The notes below the pieces were generated by a model that was not told the origin of the DNA, did not search any database, and saw only the letters and a program-made list of their open reading frames with translations. The position numbers and the translations under genes were made by a program. This document shows, one piece after another, positions 54,841-63,185 of a DNA stretch of 64,000 nucleotides. Source of the DNA: Dehalococcoidia bacterium (GTDB taxonomy: Bacteria > Chloroflexota > Dehalococcoidia > SM23-28-2 > RBG-16-64-32); assembly GCA_030649945.1 (NCBI GenBank), contig JAUSFE010000104.1:108899-172898 (forward strand), read 5' to 3'. The first letter of the stretch is position 1. The number at the start of each line of letters is the position of its first letter.

Positions 54841-55542
54841 ATGGGCATCTTCTCCGATAACCTGATCATCATCCTGGGCTTAATGATCCCCTTCGCGGGC
54901 ATACTGTTCCCGATTCTCGTCCTGCTGCTATTCCAGGTGTCGCACCCGGAAGCCCCTGCTGCCGAGGCTGTCTCCCCGGAGGACGCGCTTGACCGCACAA
55001 CGCGGCCCGTTTCCGCCCCTATCACGGGAGGGAAAGCCGTTCCCGGAGACAAGCGGCCGATCCCGATCGACTCCGCCGAACTCACGTGGGTCAGAGACCG
55101 TCTGCGGGAGTCGGATGTCTTCGAGGGGCTGACTGACAACGAACTCAGGGACTTAGCTGCGATCGGCCACCGGCGAAGGGTCAGCGCGGGCGAGCGTCTG
55201 GCCGAGGGGGGTAGTCGCGGCGAGATGCTCTTCGTAATCCTTGAGGGCGAGCTGCGTCTACTGACGCACGGCCTTCAAGAGATCCCTGTGCGGACGGCGC
55301 ATGCCGGGGAAACCGTGCCGCTGGCTGTCATCATCGACCCGCCCGTTCTGGTCACGACGGTTGAAGCCCCTGCGGACGGTGAGGTGTTCGTGATCCCGCG
55401 CAAGCGTCTTCTTGACCTGTTCGAGAAGCAGCCCCTGATGGGGTTCCATGTGTACAGGGCGGCCGCCAAGGCATTTGAGCACCGGTATCGCATGACCCTC
55501 GACCGCGGCATAAACGCCGAGGGGCAGAGTCGAGGTGACTAG
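54841..55542 (+). CDS. Membrane-tethered cyclic-nucleotide-binding domain protein
   Basis: This 233-residue protein has an N-terminal hydrophobic helix (about 7-32), a linker, then a CRP-like cyclic-nucleotide-binding fold (VFEGLTDNELRDLAAIGHRR, AGERLAEGGSRGEMLFVILE, GELRLL). The phosphate-binding cassette is poorly conserved (HAGETVPLAVIIDPPV), so a nucleotide may not bind. There is no DNA-binding domain. The orientation of the domain is unclear. Placement in a respiratory operon suggests a structural or sensing role. GAAGGAGAG precedes the ATG. Confidence 0.82.
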   Translation: MGIFSDNLIIILGLMIPFAGILFPILVLLLFQVSHPEAPAAEAVSPEDALDRTTRPVSAPITGGKAVPGDKRPIPIDSAELTWVRDRLRESDVFEGLTDNELRDLAAIGHRRRVSAGERLAEGGSRGEMLFVILEGELRLLTHGLQEIPVRTAHAGETVPLAVIIDPPVLVTTVEAPADGEVFVIPRKRLLDLFEKQPLMGFHVYRAAAKAFEHRYRMTLDRGINAEGQSRGD

Positions 55543-55554
55543 GAGGATTCTGCC

Positions 55555-55785
55555 ATGACTCACGATAACACGAGCCTGGCCGAGAATTGGCGGCGATCAC
55601 CGGCCGCGCAGGGTGTCGCGCTGGGCTTGGTGCTGGGGCCTGTTGGCATGTTCCTGGCGTACGTGTTCTCGTCCAGGGACAAGCGGCAGGTGAGGCTCCT
55701 TGGCGCTCTGAAGGGGTCATTGGCGGCGGGTGTGGCGATGCTGGTCGCCGCACTGCTGGTGGTGCTCGCGATCAGCGTTTTCTGA
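55555..55785 (+). CDS. Small two-helix membrane protein
   Basis: This 76-residue protein has two hydrophobic segments (GVALGLVLGPVGMFLAYVF and GSLAAGVAMLVAALLVVLAI) separated by a basic loop SSRDKRQVRLLGALK. There is no known family. AGGAGG precedes the start. It follows the CNBD gene by 12 bp and ends this transcription unit, so it may be a small subunit of the membrane complex. Confidence 0.7.
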   Translation: MTHDNTSLAENWRRSPAAQGVALGLVLGPVGMFLAYVFSSRDKRQVRLLGALKGSLAAGVAMLVAALLVVLAISVF

Positions 55786-56054
55786 GCCATTCACGAGCGC
55801 CGCCCGAAATGCACTCGCCGGACGGTCGTGCCGGACGGCATAGCGGCCACAGTGGTTAAGGCTCGTCTCGGGCGTCCGCTTCCGGAAGCGGGCTTCTCTA
55901 CCCCTTGATATATGCCTTCCGCTACGGGGAAACCCGAATGGCAGACTGCATCTGCCTGTGCCCGCTGTATCCAGAATGTACGCCGCGACGGATGGAACAG
56001 CCTCTATGCGAACCCGATGATGGTATCGAGAGACGTAGAAAGGAGAAGCCCGAC
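55786..56054. other. Spacer with terminator-like hairpin and promoter of the maturation operon
   Basis: A perfect palindrome CCGCTTCCGGAAGCGG (55876-55891) followed by GCTTCTC may end the upstream operon; its arms resemble the hairpin at 37070-37099. The shared promoter element (55964-55998) follows. AAAGGAG serves the gene at 56055. Confidence 0.55.
55964..55998 (+). promoter_or_regulatory. Shared 35-bp promoter element, copy 2
   Basis: Begins GCTGTATCCAGAATGTACG and ends CGACGGATGGAAC. Identical to 49104-49138 except at three positions, 57 bases before the PCYCGC gene. Confidence 0.7.
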
Positions 56055-56561
56055 ATGAAGGCTCACGAGACGCAGAGTCGTTGGGCGCCGGCCATCATGA
56101 TAGCGGCCGCGGCTGCCGGGCTCGTGATCGTCGCCGGGCTGGTGGTTCTGTTCGCGTCCGGCGCCGGCTCCGACGACGGTAGCCCCGCGATGGGCGTCCA
56201 GGATCGGGAGACTGGCCGTGCGCTACCGGAGTACGCAATGGCGGCTGGAGATCAGGCGGCGATGGCCTACCAGTTCGCGCTGGACCGCCCGGACGTGATG
56301 CTGTGGATGCCGTGCTACTGCGGCTGTGGCGGACACAGCGATCACAAGAACGCGCGAGACTGCTTCGTCAAGCCGGCGAGTTCCTCCGGCGACATCCAGT
56401 TTGACGAGCACGGCTCGACTTGCAACGTGTGCGTCGATATCGCGCTGAGGGCGCGGGAGATGACACTGGCAGGCCGGCCGTTAAGCGAAATCAGAGCGGC
56501 AGTGGACCAAGAGTTCAGCAGCATCGGTCCGGGGACGGACACGCCGCTGCCGCCGGAGTAG
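56055..56561 (+). CDS. PCYCGC-motif protein, membrane-anchored
   Basis: This 168-residue protein has an N-terminal membrane helix (WAPAIMIAAAAAGLVIVAGL) and the signature MPCYCGCGGHSDHKNARDCF near 95-115, with a later STCNVCVDIAL pair. This is the PCYCGC family, proposed to bind metal or act in thiol chemistry on the outer face; its function is not settled. I choose the ATG at 56055, with AAAGGAG upstream, over a longer frame that runs through the promoter element. It heads the cytochrome c maturation genes, so a redox or haem/copper-handling role is plausible. Confidence 0.83.
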   Translation: MKAHETQSRWAPAIMIAAAAAGLVIVAGLVVLFASGAGSDDGSPAMGVQDRETGRALPEYAMAAGDQAAMAYQFALDRPDVMLWMPCYCGCGGHSDHKNARDCFVKPASSSGDIQFDEHGSTCNVCVDIALRAREMTLAGRPLSEIRAAVDQEFSSIGPGTDTPLPPE

Positions 56562-56572
56562 GGAACGAGGCA

Positions 56573-57487
56573 ATGAGCGAGCGAAAGAAGTCATCCGGAA
56601 CAGCGAGGTACTTTGAGGTCCTGGGGCTGCCTCTGGACGCAGGCGGACAAGACATCGAGGTGCGGTACCAGGAGCTTTCAGCGTATCTGACTTCAGGCGA
56701 CCTGCCGCCGCAACTGCAGGATTGGGCTCGCGAGCAGGCGGCGCGGGTGGATGAAGCCTACGCAGTGCTGTCCGACCCGGACCTCCGCGCGGGGCTAGAA
56801 GATGAACTTGAAGAGGAAGCAGTGGCGGCGCCGGCTGTGTCCAGCGCGATCCCTGCGCCAGTGCGCAGCACCAGGAACAGACGAGCGGCGGCGCGGCTGC
56901 CGCTGATGGCGCTGGCGCTGGGGATCTTCATCGGCGTGGCGGCCCTCGTGGCTGTCATCATCGCGGAGATGGGCCTGGGCGGCGGAAGCTCCGAGGACCC
57001 GGCCGCGGCTCAGCAGACCCAGGATGACCAATTCGTTCCCATCGACACCGAGCGTGTGGCGGAACTGGTCACCTCGTACCAGGAAGACCCGACCAATCCC
57101 GAGACGTTGTTCGAGCTGGGCGAGGCGTACTTCCTGGCCGGCGAGTGGCAGCAGGGGCAGGAGTGGTTCACGAAGCTGGTGGATGTGGATCCGGCCAACG
57201 TTCACGCCTGGACGGACATCGGGACCTCGCACTACAACTTGGGGCGACCGGAAGAAGCGAAGGCGGCCTGGCAGAAGGCGCTGGAACTGGCCCCGGACGA
57301 CGCACAGCTGCACTACAACATGGGGTTCCTGTATGCGAACTCCGAAACGCCGGACTTTGAGGCCGCGAGGCGGGAGTGGCAGGCGGTGCTTGACCTGGCG
57401 CCGGGAACGCAACTGGCCCAGACAGTGCAGGTGCACATGGAAGGATTGCAGGCAGGGGCGAGCCCGGAGGCGTCGCCGGGGGCGTAG
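56573..57487 (+). CDS. J-domain-like / TPR membrane protein
   Basis: This 304-residue protein begins with a DnaJ-like fold (ARYFEVLGLPLDAGGQDIEV, then DEAYAVLSDPDLRAGLEDEL). The HPD tripeptide that activates Hsp70 is missing. One membrane helix follows near 105-130 (LMALALGIFIGVAALVAVII), then TPR repeats (LFELGEAYFLAGEWQQGQEW, AWTDIGTSHYNLGRPEEAKA). The layout resembles CcmH/NrfG-type TPR helpers of cytochrome c maturation with an added cytosolic J-like domain. It lies 8 bp before ccdA. Confidence 0.8.
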   Translation: MSERKKSSGTARYFEVLGLPLDAGGQDIEVRYQELSAYLTSGDLPPQLQDWAREQAARVDEAYAVLSDPDLRAGLEDELEEEAVAAPAVSSAIPAPVRSTRNRRAAARLPLMALALGIFIGVAALVAVIIAEMGLGGGSSEDPAAAQQTQDDQFVPIDTERVAELVTSYQEDPTNPETLFELGEAYFLAGEWQQGQEWFTKLVDVDPANVHAWTDIGTSHYNLGRPEEAKAAWQKALELAPDDAQLHYNMGFLYANSETPDFEAARREWQAVLDLAPGTQLAQTVQVHMEGLQAGASPEASPGA

Positions 57488-57495
57488 GGGAAGAG

Positions 57496-58206
57496 ATGGA
57501 CGGCGACAACCTCAGTCTCCTCATCGCGTTTGCCGCGGGTGTTCTGTCGTTCGCATCGCCGTGCTGTTTGCCGCTTGTCCCAGCGTATATCGGGCATATG
57601 GTGACGGTCTCCGGAGAGCGCCCGGCACCGGCGCCGCGGGTGATTAACTTCATGCACGCGTCGGCGTTTGTGGCAGGCTTCTCAATAATCTTCATCGGTT
57701 TTTGGTCTGCGCTCGGGATGATCGGCTATGCGGTCATCGACAACGCGCAGTACATGCGGGAAATCGGCGGGGCGATCCTGGTGTTCATGGGGTTGCACCT
57801 GCTGGGTGTGATCAACCTGGGTTTCATGAACCGTGAGTACACGGTGAACCCTAAGGAGTCGCCAAACCCCGGGTACGGCCGTTCGCTAATGCTGGGGATG
57901 ACGTTTGCGGCGGGTTGGACACCCTGCATCGGACCGGTGCTGGGGAGCATCATCGGGCTGTCAGTCATCGAAGGCGACCCGGCGAAGGGGGCGCTGTTTC
58001 TGGCGGCGTTTTCGGCCGGCCTGGGACTGCCGTTCCTGGCCATGGCCGTGGCGTTGGAGCCTATCTCCGCGCAGCTGCGGAAGATCCGCCCGCTCCTGGC
58101 AACAGTGCCGTTGGTGAGCGGGGTGCTGGTGGTCGCGGTGGGCCTGCTGATGCTGACAAACAACTTCTTCCGGATCAGCCAGTTCTTTTACTGGGGTTAC
58201 GTGTAG
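57496..58206 (+). CDS. ccdA: Cytochrome c biogenesis protein CcdA
   Basis: CcdA passes electrons from cytosolic thioredoxin across the membrane to keep apocytochrome cysteines reduced. The 236-residue protein has six predicted helices and the two Cys-Pro helices of the family, FASPCCLPLVPAYIGHM near residue 20 and FAAGWTPCIGPVLGSIIG near 142. It starts system II in the order ccdA-resB-resC-resA. Confidence 0.95.
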   Translation: MDGDNLSLLIAFAAGVLSFASPCCLPLVPAYIGHMVTVSGERPAPAPRVINFMHASAFVAGFSIIFIGFWSALGMIGYAVIDNAQYMREIGGAILVFMGLHLLGVINLGFMNREYTVNPKESPNPGYGRSLMLGMTFAAGWTPCIGPVLGSIIGLSVIEGDPAKGALFLAAFSAGLGLPFLAMAVALEPISAQLRKIRPLLATVPLVSGVLVVAVGLLMLTNNFFRISQFFYWGYV

Positions 58207-58212
58207 GCGGCC

Positions 58213-59679
58213 ATGGAGACCGTCGGAAGTCAGGCTCGAGTGCCACAGCGGACTTACTGGGAGACGCGGGTCCTGGGCCGGATGTGGCATTTCTTCACGT
58301 CGGTTCGCCTGGCGCTGGTGTTGATCCTGGCGATCACGGCAGCAGTGCTGGCCGGAACCCTTCTGGATCAGGCACCACCATCCGTGAGGTCTGAGCCGGC
58401 AATGTACGCGCAGTGGCTGTCGCGCGTTGAGGGCACGTACGGGGTCTTCCCGACAAAGGTATTCGATTTCTTTGACCTTTTCAATGTGTTCCACACCCTG
58501 TGGTTCCGGCTGCTGTTGGGCCTGCTTACGGTGAACATCATCGTCTGCAGCCTGAACCGCTGGAAGGGGATATGGCGCACGGTGTTCCCGCCGCGGATCC
58601 GTATGACGGACGCGTTCTTCCAGCACGCGCGTTTCAACGCCAGGTACGTGATGGATGAGCCCGCTGAGGCGGCCGCTGTGACGGTGAAGAAGGGCCTGAA
58701 GCACGCGCGCTACCGGGTCTCGACGGAAGCGGAGGCAGGGTCGGTGGCGCTGTACGCGGATCGTAACCGGTTCAGCCGGTTCGGTACGTTTATCAGCCAC
58801 CTGAGCCTTGTGCTGATCCTGGCCGGGACGGTCGTCGGCGGCATTTGGGGCCTCAGCGACCCGGAGTTCATTGTGCCGGAAGGAATAACGCGGGACGTCG
58901 GCCTGGGGACCGACCTTTCGGTGCAGCTGGAACACTTTACGGACGAGTACTACGTGGAGGGCCCTCCCAAGGACTTCCGCAGCGACATCGTTATCCTCAA
59001 GAACGGTGAAGAGGTGAAGCGAGGGACGGTGCGCGTGAACTCGCCGCTCAGTTACGGCGGGATGAAGTTCCACCAGTCGTTCTTCGGCCAGACGGCAGTG
59101 ATGATTGTGAAGACCAAGGATGGGACATCCCTATACGACGGGCCGGTGCCGCTGGCATGGCAGACGCGAGAGGGAAACCGGCCGGTGGGCAGCTTCACTC
59201 TTGGGTCCGAGAACCTGGAAGTGTGGGTTATGGGGCCGAGGAGTGGCGAGAATGATCCGTTGGTGCCGGCGGGCGAGATGCGGATCGAGGTGTACGAGAC
59301 CAGTTCGGGCGCGCTCAGGACAGCGACCAACCTTACGCAGGGGACGGAGCAGGATGTCAGCGGCCTCAACTTCACCTTTGTGCGGGAAGGGCGGTTCACC
59401 GGCCTGAGCGTGGTAAAGGACCCGGGCGTGAATATCATCTGGGTGGCCAGCGCTCTTATGATCATTGGCCTGTTGATGCTGTTCTACGTGCCGCACCGGC
59501 GCCTGTGGGCTTCATGCAAGGAGTTGCCCGACGGCAAGACGGAAGTGCGGCTGGCGATGACAGGGCAACGAGACTCACAGATAACGGCGGAGTTCGAGCG
59601 GGTGCGACAGCGCGTGGGCAAGGAGCTGCGGGGCCGGCACGCGGAAGACGACAGGGGACAAGGAGGCAACGATGTTTGA
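58213..59679 (+). CDS. resB: Cytochrome c biogenesis protein ResB (Ccs1)
   Basis: ResB forms the system II haem lyase with ResC. The 488-residue protein has three N-terminal helices (VRLALVLILAITAAVLAGTL, TLWFRLLLGLLTVNIIVCSL, SRFGTFISHLSLVLILAGTV). A large outer domain contains SPLSYGGMKFHQSFFG, and the last helix is VNIIWVASALMIIGLLMLFY. The overlap with the next gene is 8 bp. The length is typical. Confidence 0.94.
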   Translation: METVGSQARVPQRTYWETRVLGRMWHFFTSVRLALVLILAITAAVLAGTLLDQAPPSVRSEPAMYAQWLSRVEGTYGVFPTKVFDFFDLFNVFHTLWFRLLLGLLTVNIIVCSLNRWKGIWRTVFPPRIRMTDAFFQHARFNARYVMDEPAEAAAVTVKKGLKHARYRVSTEAEAGSVALYADRNRFSRFGTFISHLSLVLILAGTVVGGIWGLSDPEFIVPEGITRDVGLGTDLSVQLEHFTDEYYVEGPPKDFRSDIVILKNGEEVKRGTVRVNSPLSYGGMKFHQSFFGQTAVMIVKTKDGTSLYDGPVPLAWQTREGNRPVGSFTLGSENLEVWVMGPRSGENDPLVPAGEMRIEVYETSSGALRTATNLTQGTEQDVSGLNFTFVREGRFTGLSVVKDPGVNIIWVASALMIIGLLMLFYVPHRRLWASCKELPDGKTEVRLAMTGQRDSQITAEFERVRQRVGKELRGRHAEDDRGQGGNDV

Positions 59680-60538
59680 GGTTTCGCAGTACACGTTTCT
59701 GGCGGCGATGGTGGCACTGGCCGCGGGGCTCGTGCTATACCTGGTGAGCGTGTTCGGGCCGCGGGGCGTGCGCGCCCTGAGCTTCAACACAGGAGGGACA
59801 CAGGAAACGGACAGCTTCGCGTCGGCGCTGAAGACGGCCGGACGCTACGGCACGATCCTTTCCGTCAATGCGTTCGGGTTCCTGACCGCATCGATAATCG
59901 CGCGGTGGATCGCCGCCGGCCATGGGCCGTTCTCCAACATGTATGAGTTCTCACTGGCGTTCGCCTGGGGCGCGATGGGGATCTATCTCTACTTCGAACG
60001 GCAGTACGATCTGCGGTCGTTGGGTTTGCTGGTGCTGCCAATCGCACTGGGGATGCTGATCTACGCATCGACGGTCCCGGATGACATACAGCCGCTGGTG
60101 CCGGCGCTTCAACAGAGCTTACTCTTGTCGGTGCATGTGGCGGTGGCGGTCGGGGCCTACGGCGCGTTTGCGGTGGGATTCGGTGCGGCTGTTCTGTTCC
60201 TGATCCAGCGCAAGAAGAGTATGAGCTGGTTGCCCGAACGCACCACGCTTGACGAAGTTGGTTACCGGTCCGTGATGATTGGCTTCCCGCTGATGGCGCT
60301 GACCATCATCCTGGGTGCGATCTGGGCGGACATCGCCTGGGGGCGTTACTGGAGCTGGGACCCGAAGGAGACAGCGTCACTGGTGACATGGCTGATGTAC
60401 GGCGGCTACCTGCATGCGCGGGTGATCCGCGGCTGGCGAGGCGATCGCAGCGCGTACCTGCTACTGCTCGGTTTTGCGGCGACAGCGTTCACTTATTACG
60501 GGAATTACTTCCTCGGAGGCCTGCACAGCTATGGCTAG
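59672..60538 (+). CDS. resC: Cytochrome c biogenesis protein ResC (CcsA)
   Basis: This haem-handling partner of ResB has 288 residues and about eight predicted helices. The tryptophan-rich haem motif is WGRYWSWDPKETASLVTW near 225, with conserved His in SVHVAVAVGAYGAFAVG and GYLHARVIRGWRG. FSNMYEFSLAFAWG is the N-terminal conserved block. It overlaps resB upstream and resA downstream by 8 bp each. Confidence 0.95.
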   Translation: MFEVSQYTFLAAMVALAAGLVLYLVSVFGPRGVRALSFNTGGTQETDSFASALKTAGRYGTILSVNAFGFLTASIIARWIAAGHGPFSNMYEFSLAFAWGAMGIYLYFERQYDLRSLGLLVLPIALGMLIYASTVPDDIQPLVPALQQSLLLSVHVAVAVGAYGAFAVGFGAAVLFLIQRKKSMSWLPERTTLDEVGYRSVMIGFPLMALTIILGAIWADIAWGRYWSWDPKETASLVTWLMYGGYLHARVIRGWRGDRSAYLLLLGFAATAFTYYGNYFLGGLHSYG

Positions 60539-61220
60539 TCAGGAGCTGAGCTCGATGCAACAGCCGGGCGGGCCCGAGTCTGACACATCTGAGCCGGACG
60601 GGGAGCGGTTTGAGGAGTACTTCCGCACGCCGTTCCGCCGCCCCAGCGCCGGCAGCGTCAGGAACATCGTCGGGACGCTGGCAGCCGCGGCGCTGATCAT
60701 CGGCGTCGTCTGGATCATCGGCCGCCCGGGTGCAGCGACGAGCCAGGCAATATCCCTTACGGCCAGTGCCACGGGTCCCGCACCCCGCATTGACCAGCCC
60801 GCACCGGAGTTCGACCTGAAGACGCTGGACGGGCAGATCGTGAGCCTCAGCGACTACAAGGGGCAGCCGGTGTGGATCAACTTCTGGGCCACCTGGTGCC
60901 CGCCCTGCCGGGCCGAGAATCCCGACATCGAGGAGATGTACCAGAAGTACAAGGCCGAGGGGCTGGTGATCCTTGCGCCGGCAATCGGCGAGGACTTCAA
61001 CACTGTGGCAGCCTACGTGAAGCGGACGGACCTGACGTTCACGGTGGGCGTGGACGAGACGACGGAGCTCGCCGCCAACTACCGCATCGTGGGTATCCCC
61101 ACGCACTTCTTCATCGATCGAGACGGAGTGCTGCGCGTCTGGCGGATTGGGAGCATGAGCACGAAGACGATGGCATCGAACATCGAGAAGATCATCTCGA
61201 CCGCGGGCGAAGAGCCATAG
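60531..61220 (+). CDS. resA: Thiol-disulfide oxidoreductase ResA/TlpA-like
   Basis: ResA reduces the CXXCH cysteines before haem attachment. The 229-residue protein has a membrane anchor near 40-60 (IVGTLAAAALIIGVVWIIG). The thioredoxin fold follows, with NFWATWCPPCRAENPDIEEM (active site WCPPC near 124) and the cis-Pro loop RIVGIPTHFFIDRDG. I use the ATG at 60531, overlapping resC by 8 bp; an ATG at 60555 is possible. Confidence 0.94.
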   Translation: MASQELSSMQQPGGPESDTSEPDGERFEEYFRTPFRRPSAGSVRNIVGTLAAAALIIGVVWIIGRPGAATSQAISLTASATGPAPRIDQPAPEFDLKTLDGQIVSLSDYKGQPVWINFWATWCPPCRAENPDIEEMYQKYKAEGLVILAPAIGEDFNTVAAYVKRTDLTFTVGVDETTELAANYRIVGIPTHFFIDRDGVLRVWRIGSMSTKTMASNIEKIISTAGEEP

Positions 61221-61235
61221 ATCGAGCAGCGCGCC

Positions 61236-62768
61236 TTGACGCCGCATCAGCCAGACCCCGGCCAGCCAGAACAGACCACCACACCGAAGCAGCAGGGACT
61301 CAGACGAATACTGGCACCGGTCCTGCGGACAAGCACCCAGCCACTGACGCTGGGAATCCTGATGGTCGTGGTCACCGTCGTGGTGGTTTTCGCCGGCGCG
61401 AGGACTCTGGCCTGGATGGAGAGCCCGGACTTCTGCGCTCGCTGCCACACGATGGCGCCCGAAGTGAGCGAGCATGCGTTCTCCGCGCACTCAAGGGTGG
61501 AGTGCTCGCAGTGTCACATCGGCAGCGGCCTCAAGGGGTTTGTTGTTGCCAAGGCGGGCGGTCTTCGGCAATCGGCGAAGCTCCTCCTGGGGACGTACGT
61601 CGATCCGATCCCACCGGCGGCCGACGTGATGCCGCCGGCCAACGACATCTGTCTGAAATGCCATGATCCAGCAGCGCAAAAGGCCAACGCGCTGGTCACC
61701 AAGGCCCACTATCTGGAAGACGAGGCCAATACGGAACTGCGGGTGGCGCTTGTTCTGCGCCAGTCCAACGACGGTGACACGTCGGACGGGATACACTGGC
61801 ACGTCCTCTCGAAGGTGGAATACATCCCGCGTGATGATCACGCGACCACGATCGACTGGATTGGTGTGGAGCGCCCGGACGGCACACGCGATGAGTACCT
61901 CGCAGAATCTCTGGTCGAGATATCGGCGCAGGCGGCGGACAAGGCTACGGAGCTGCGCGCGAACGGCGAAGCCCGGCGGATGACGTGCTATGACTGCCAC
62001 AACCGCGTTGGCCACGCCGAGCCGTTGCCGGGCAAGGCGGTTGACCAGGCGATGATGGAGCGTGCGATAGACCCCTCAATCCCTTACGTGAAGAAGAACA
62101 CTATGGCGATGATCACCAACGGATCTTCATCAGAAAGCGAGTTGGTGAGTGGGCTAAGAGGACTCACAGCCGACTATCATCGGGACTACCCCTACCTGTT
62201 CGTTGGTCAATCGCAGGTCCTGGGGAGATCGTTGGGCGCGATCCACCGGCTGGTCCTCCAGTTCATCGAGGCGCGCACGGCAGAGCAGGGTGACGTGTAC
62301 CCCAATTACCTGGGGCATACGGACTCCTCAGGCTGCTTCCGGTGCCACGATGGCGGCCACTTCAAGCTTGACGGGAAGCGGCTGTCCGATGAACCTATCC
62401 CGTCCAGGTGCTCAACTTGCCACACATTCCCAACCGCGGGCACAAAAGCGCCGAATGTGATGCTGGGGCCGCCGCCTCAGACACACGCCAACCGGCTGTG
62501 GGTGTTCGAGCACAAGAAAGACGCTTCTGCTGGCGGAGAACGGGCGAACTGCAGCACGTGCCACAGTCAGACGTACTGCCAGAACTGCCACGACACCGGC
62601 GCGAAACTTGTCAATCACGACAACATGCTGTTTGACCACGGGGCCGTGATCAGGGAGACGACAGCGCAGCCCTGCACGTACTGCCACCAGAAACCATCCT
62701 GCCAACGTTGTCACACGGACGAGGAGTTGAAGGACTACCCATCACGCACAGCCGGAGGCGGACCATGA
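61236..62768 (+). CDS. NapC/NirT-like ten-haem cytochrome, membrane-anchored
   Basis: This 510-residue protein has one membrane helix near 37-56 (LTLGILMVVVTVVVVFAGA). CXXCH motifs start at 67, 90, 139, 251, 367, 392, 439, 448, 480 and 489. The first two, placed right after the helix (SPDFCARCHTMAPE and VECSQCHIGSG), match the NapC/NrfH quinol-oxidising head. The rest forms a haem-rich tail with a dense C-terminal cluster. NapC proteins take electrons from menaquinol to outer partners. The start is a TTG at 61236 after resA; no better start is seen. It probably forms a second quinol exit besides NrfD. Confidence 0.9.
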   Translation: MTPHQPDPGQPEQTTTPKQQGLRRILAPVLRTSTQPLTLGILMVVVTVVVVFAGARTLAWMESPDFCARCHTMAPEVSEHAFSAHSRVECSQCHIGSGLKGFVVAKAGGLRQSAKLLLGTYVDPIPPAADVMPPANDICLKCHDPAAQKANALVTKAHYLEDEANTELRVALVLRQSNDGDTSDGIHWHVLSKVEYIPRDDHATTIDWIGVERPDGTRDEYLAESLVEISAQAADKATELRANGEARRMTCYDCHNRVGHAEPLPGKAVDQAMMERAIDPSIPYVKKNTMAMITNGSSSESELVSGLRGLTADYHRDYPYLFVGQSQVLGRSLGAIHRLVLQFIEARTAEQGDVYPNYLGHTDSSGCFRCHDGGHFKLDGKRLSDEPIPSRCSTCHTFPTAGTKAPNVMLGPPPQTHANRLWVFEHKKDASAGGERANCSTCHSQTYCQNCHDTGAKLVNHDNMLFDHGAVIRETTAQPCTYCHQKPSCQRCHTDEELKDYPSRTAGGGP

Positions 62769-63043
62769 GCAAGATACCCTGTGTGAACTGTGGCGAAATG
62801 GTAGACACGGCCGCGGGCGCCTGCGAGGTCTGCGGTGCGGCGGTTGAAGATGTTGGCGCTGCACCGACCAGGGCCGCGGCCGGGCTTCATCCCCTGGCGC
62901 CTGCGGTGTTTGCGGTTGCGGCTCTGGGGGTTGGGGCCGCGGGGACGGTGCTTTCCAGCCTTGCCCTGGGCATCCCGCTGGGGTTGGTAGGAGGCGGCAT
63001 CGGCGTTTGGATGCTGGAACGCGGGCGCAGGCTGACGAACTGA
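62765..63043 (+). CDS. Small zinc-ribbon membrane protein
   Basis: This 92-residue protein begins MSKIPCVNCGEMVDTAAGAC, then CEVCG: two C-x2-C knuckles 14 residues apart forming a zinc ribbon. Two membrane segments follow (HPLAPAVFAVAALGVGAAG and SLALGIPLGLVGGGIGVWML). It overlaps the ten-haem cytochrome by 4 bp and ends the cluster. Function unknown. Confidence 0.75.
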   Translation: MSKIPCVNCGEMVDTAAGACEVCGAAVEDVGAAPTRAAAGLHPLAPAVFAVAALGVGAAGTVLSSLALGIPLGLVGGGIGVWMLERGRRLTN

Positions 63044-63121
63044 CCAGAACTCCAGCCTGAACGCGGGGACTGACCGGAGCTACCATCAGATCTTGTGGAA
63101 ATTGGGCTCCGAGGAAAGAGG

Positions 63122-63185
63122 AGCGTACCCTTCCAGTGAACAAGCACAACCGCCTCGAAGAGGGGCGTGAAAGGAAGGGTACGCT
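63122..63185. repeat. Perfect 13-bp inverted repeat at the 5' end of the IS256-type element
   Basis: AGCGTACCCTTCC (63122-63134) and GGAAGGGTACGCT (63173-63185) face each other across 38 bases, just at the transposase start. It may form a leader hairpin limiting transposase translation. The outer end of the element was not defined. Confidence 0.6.
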
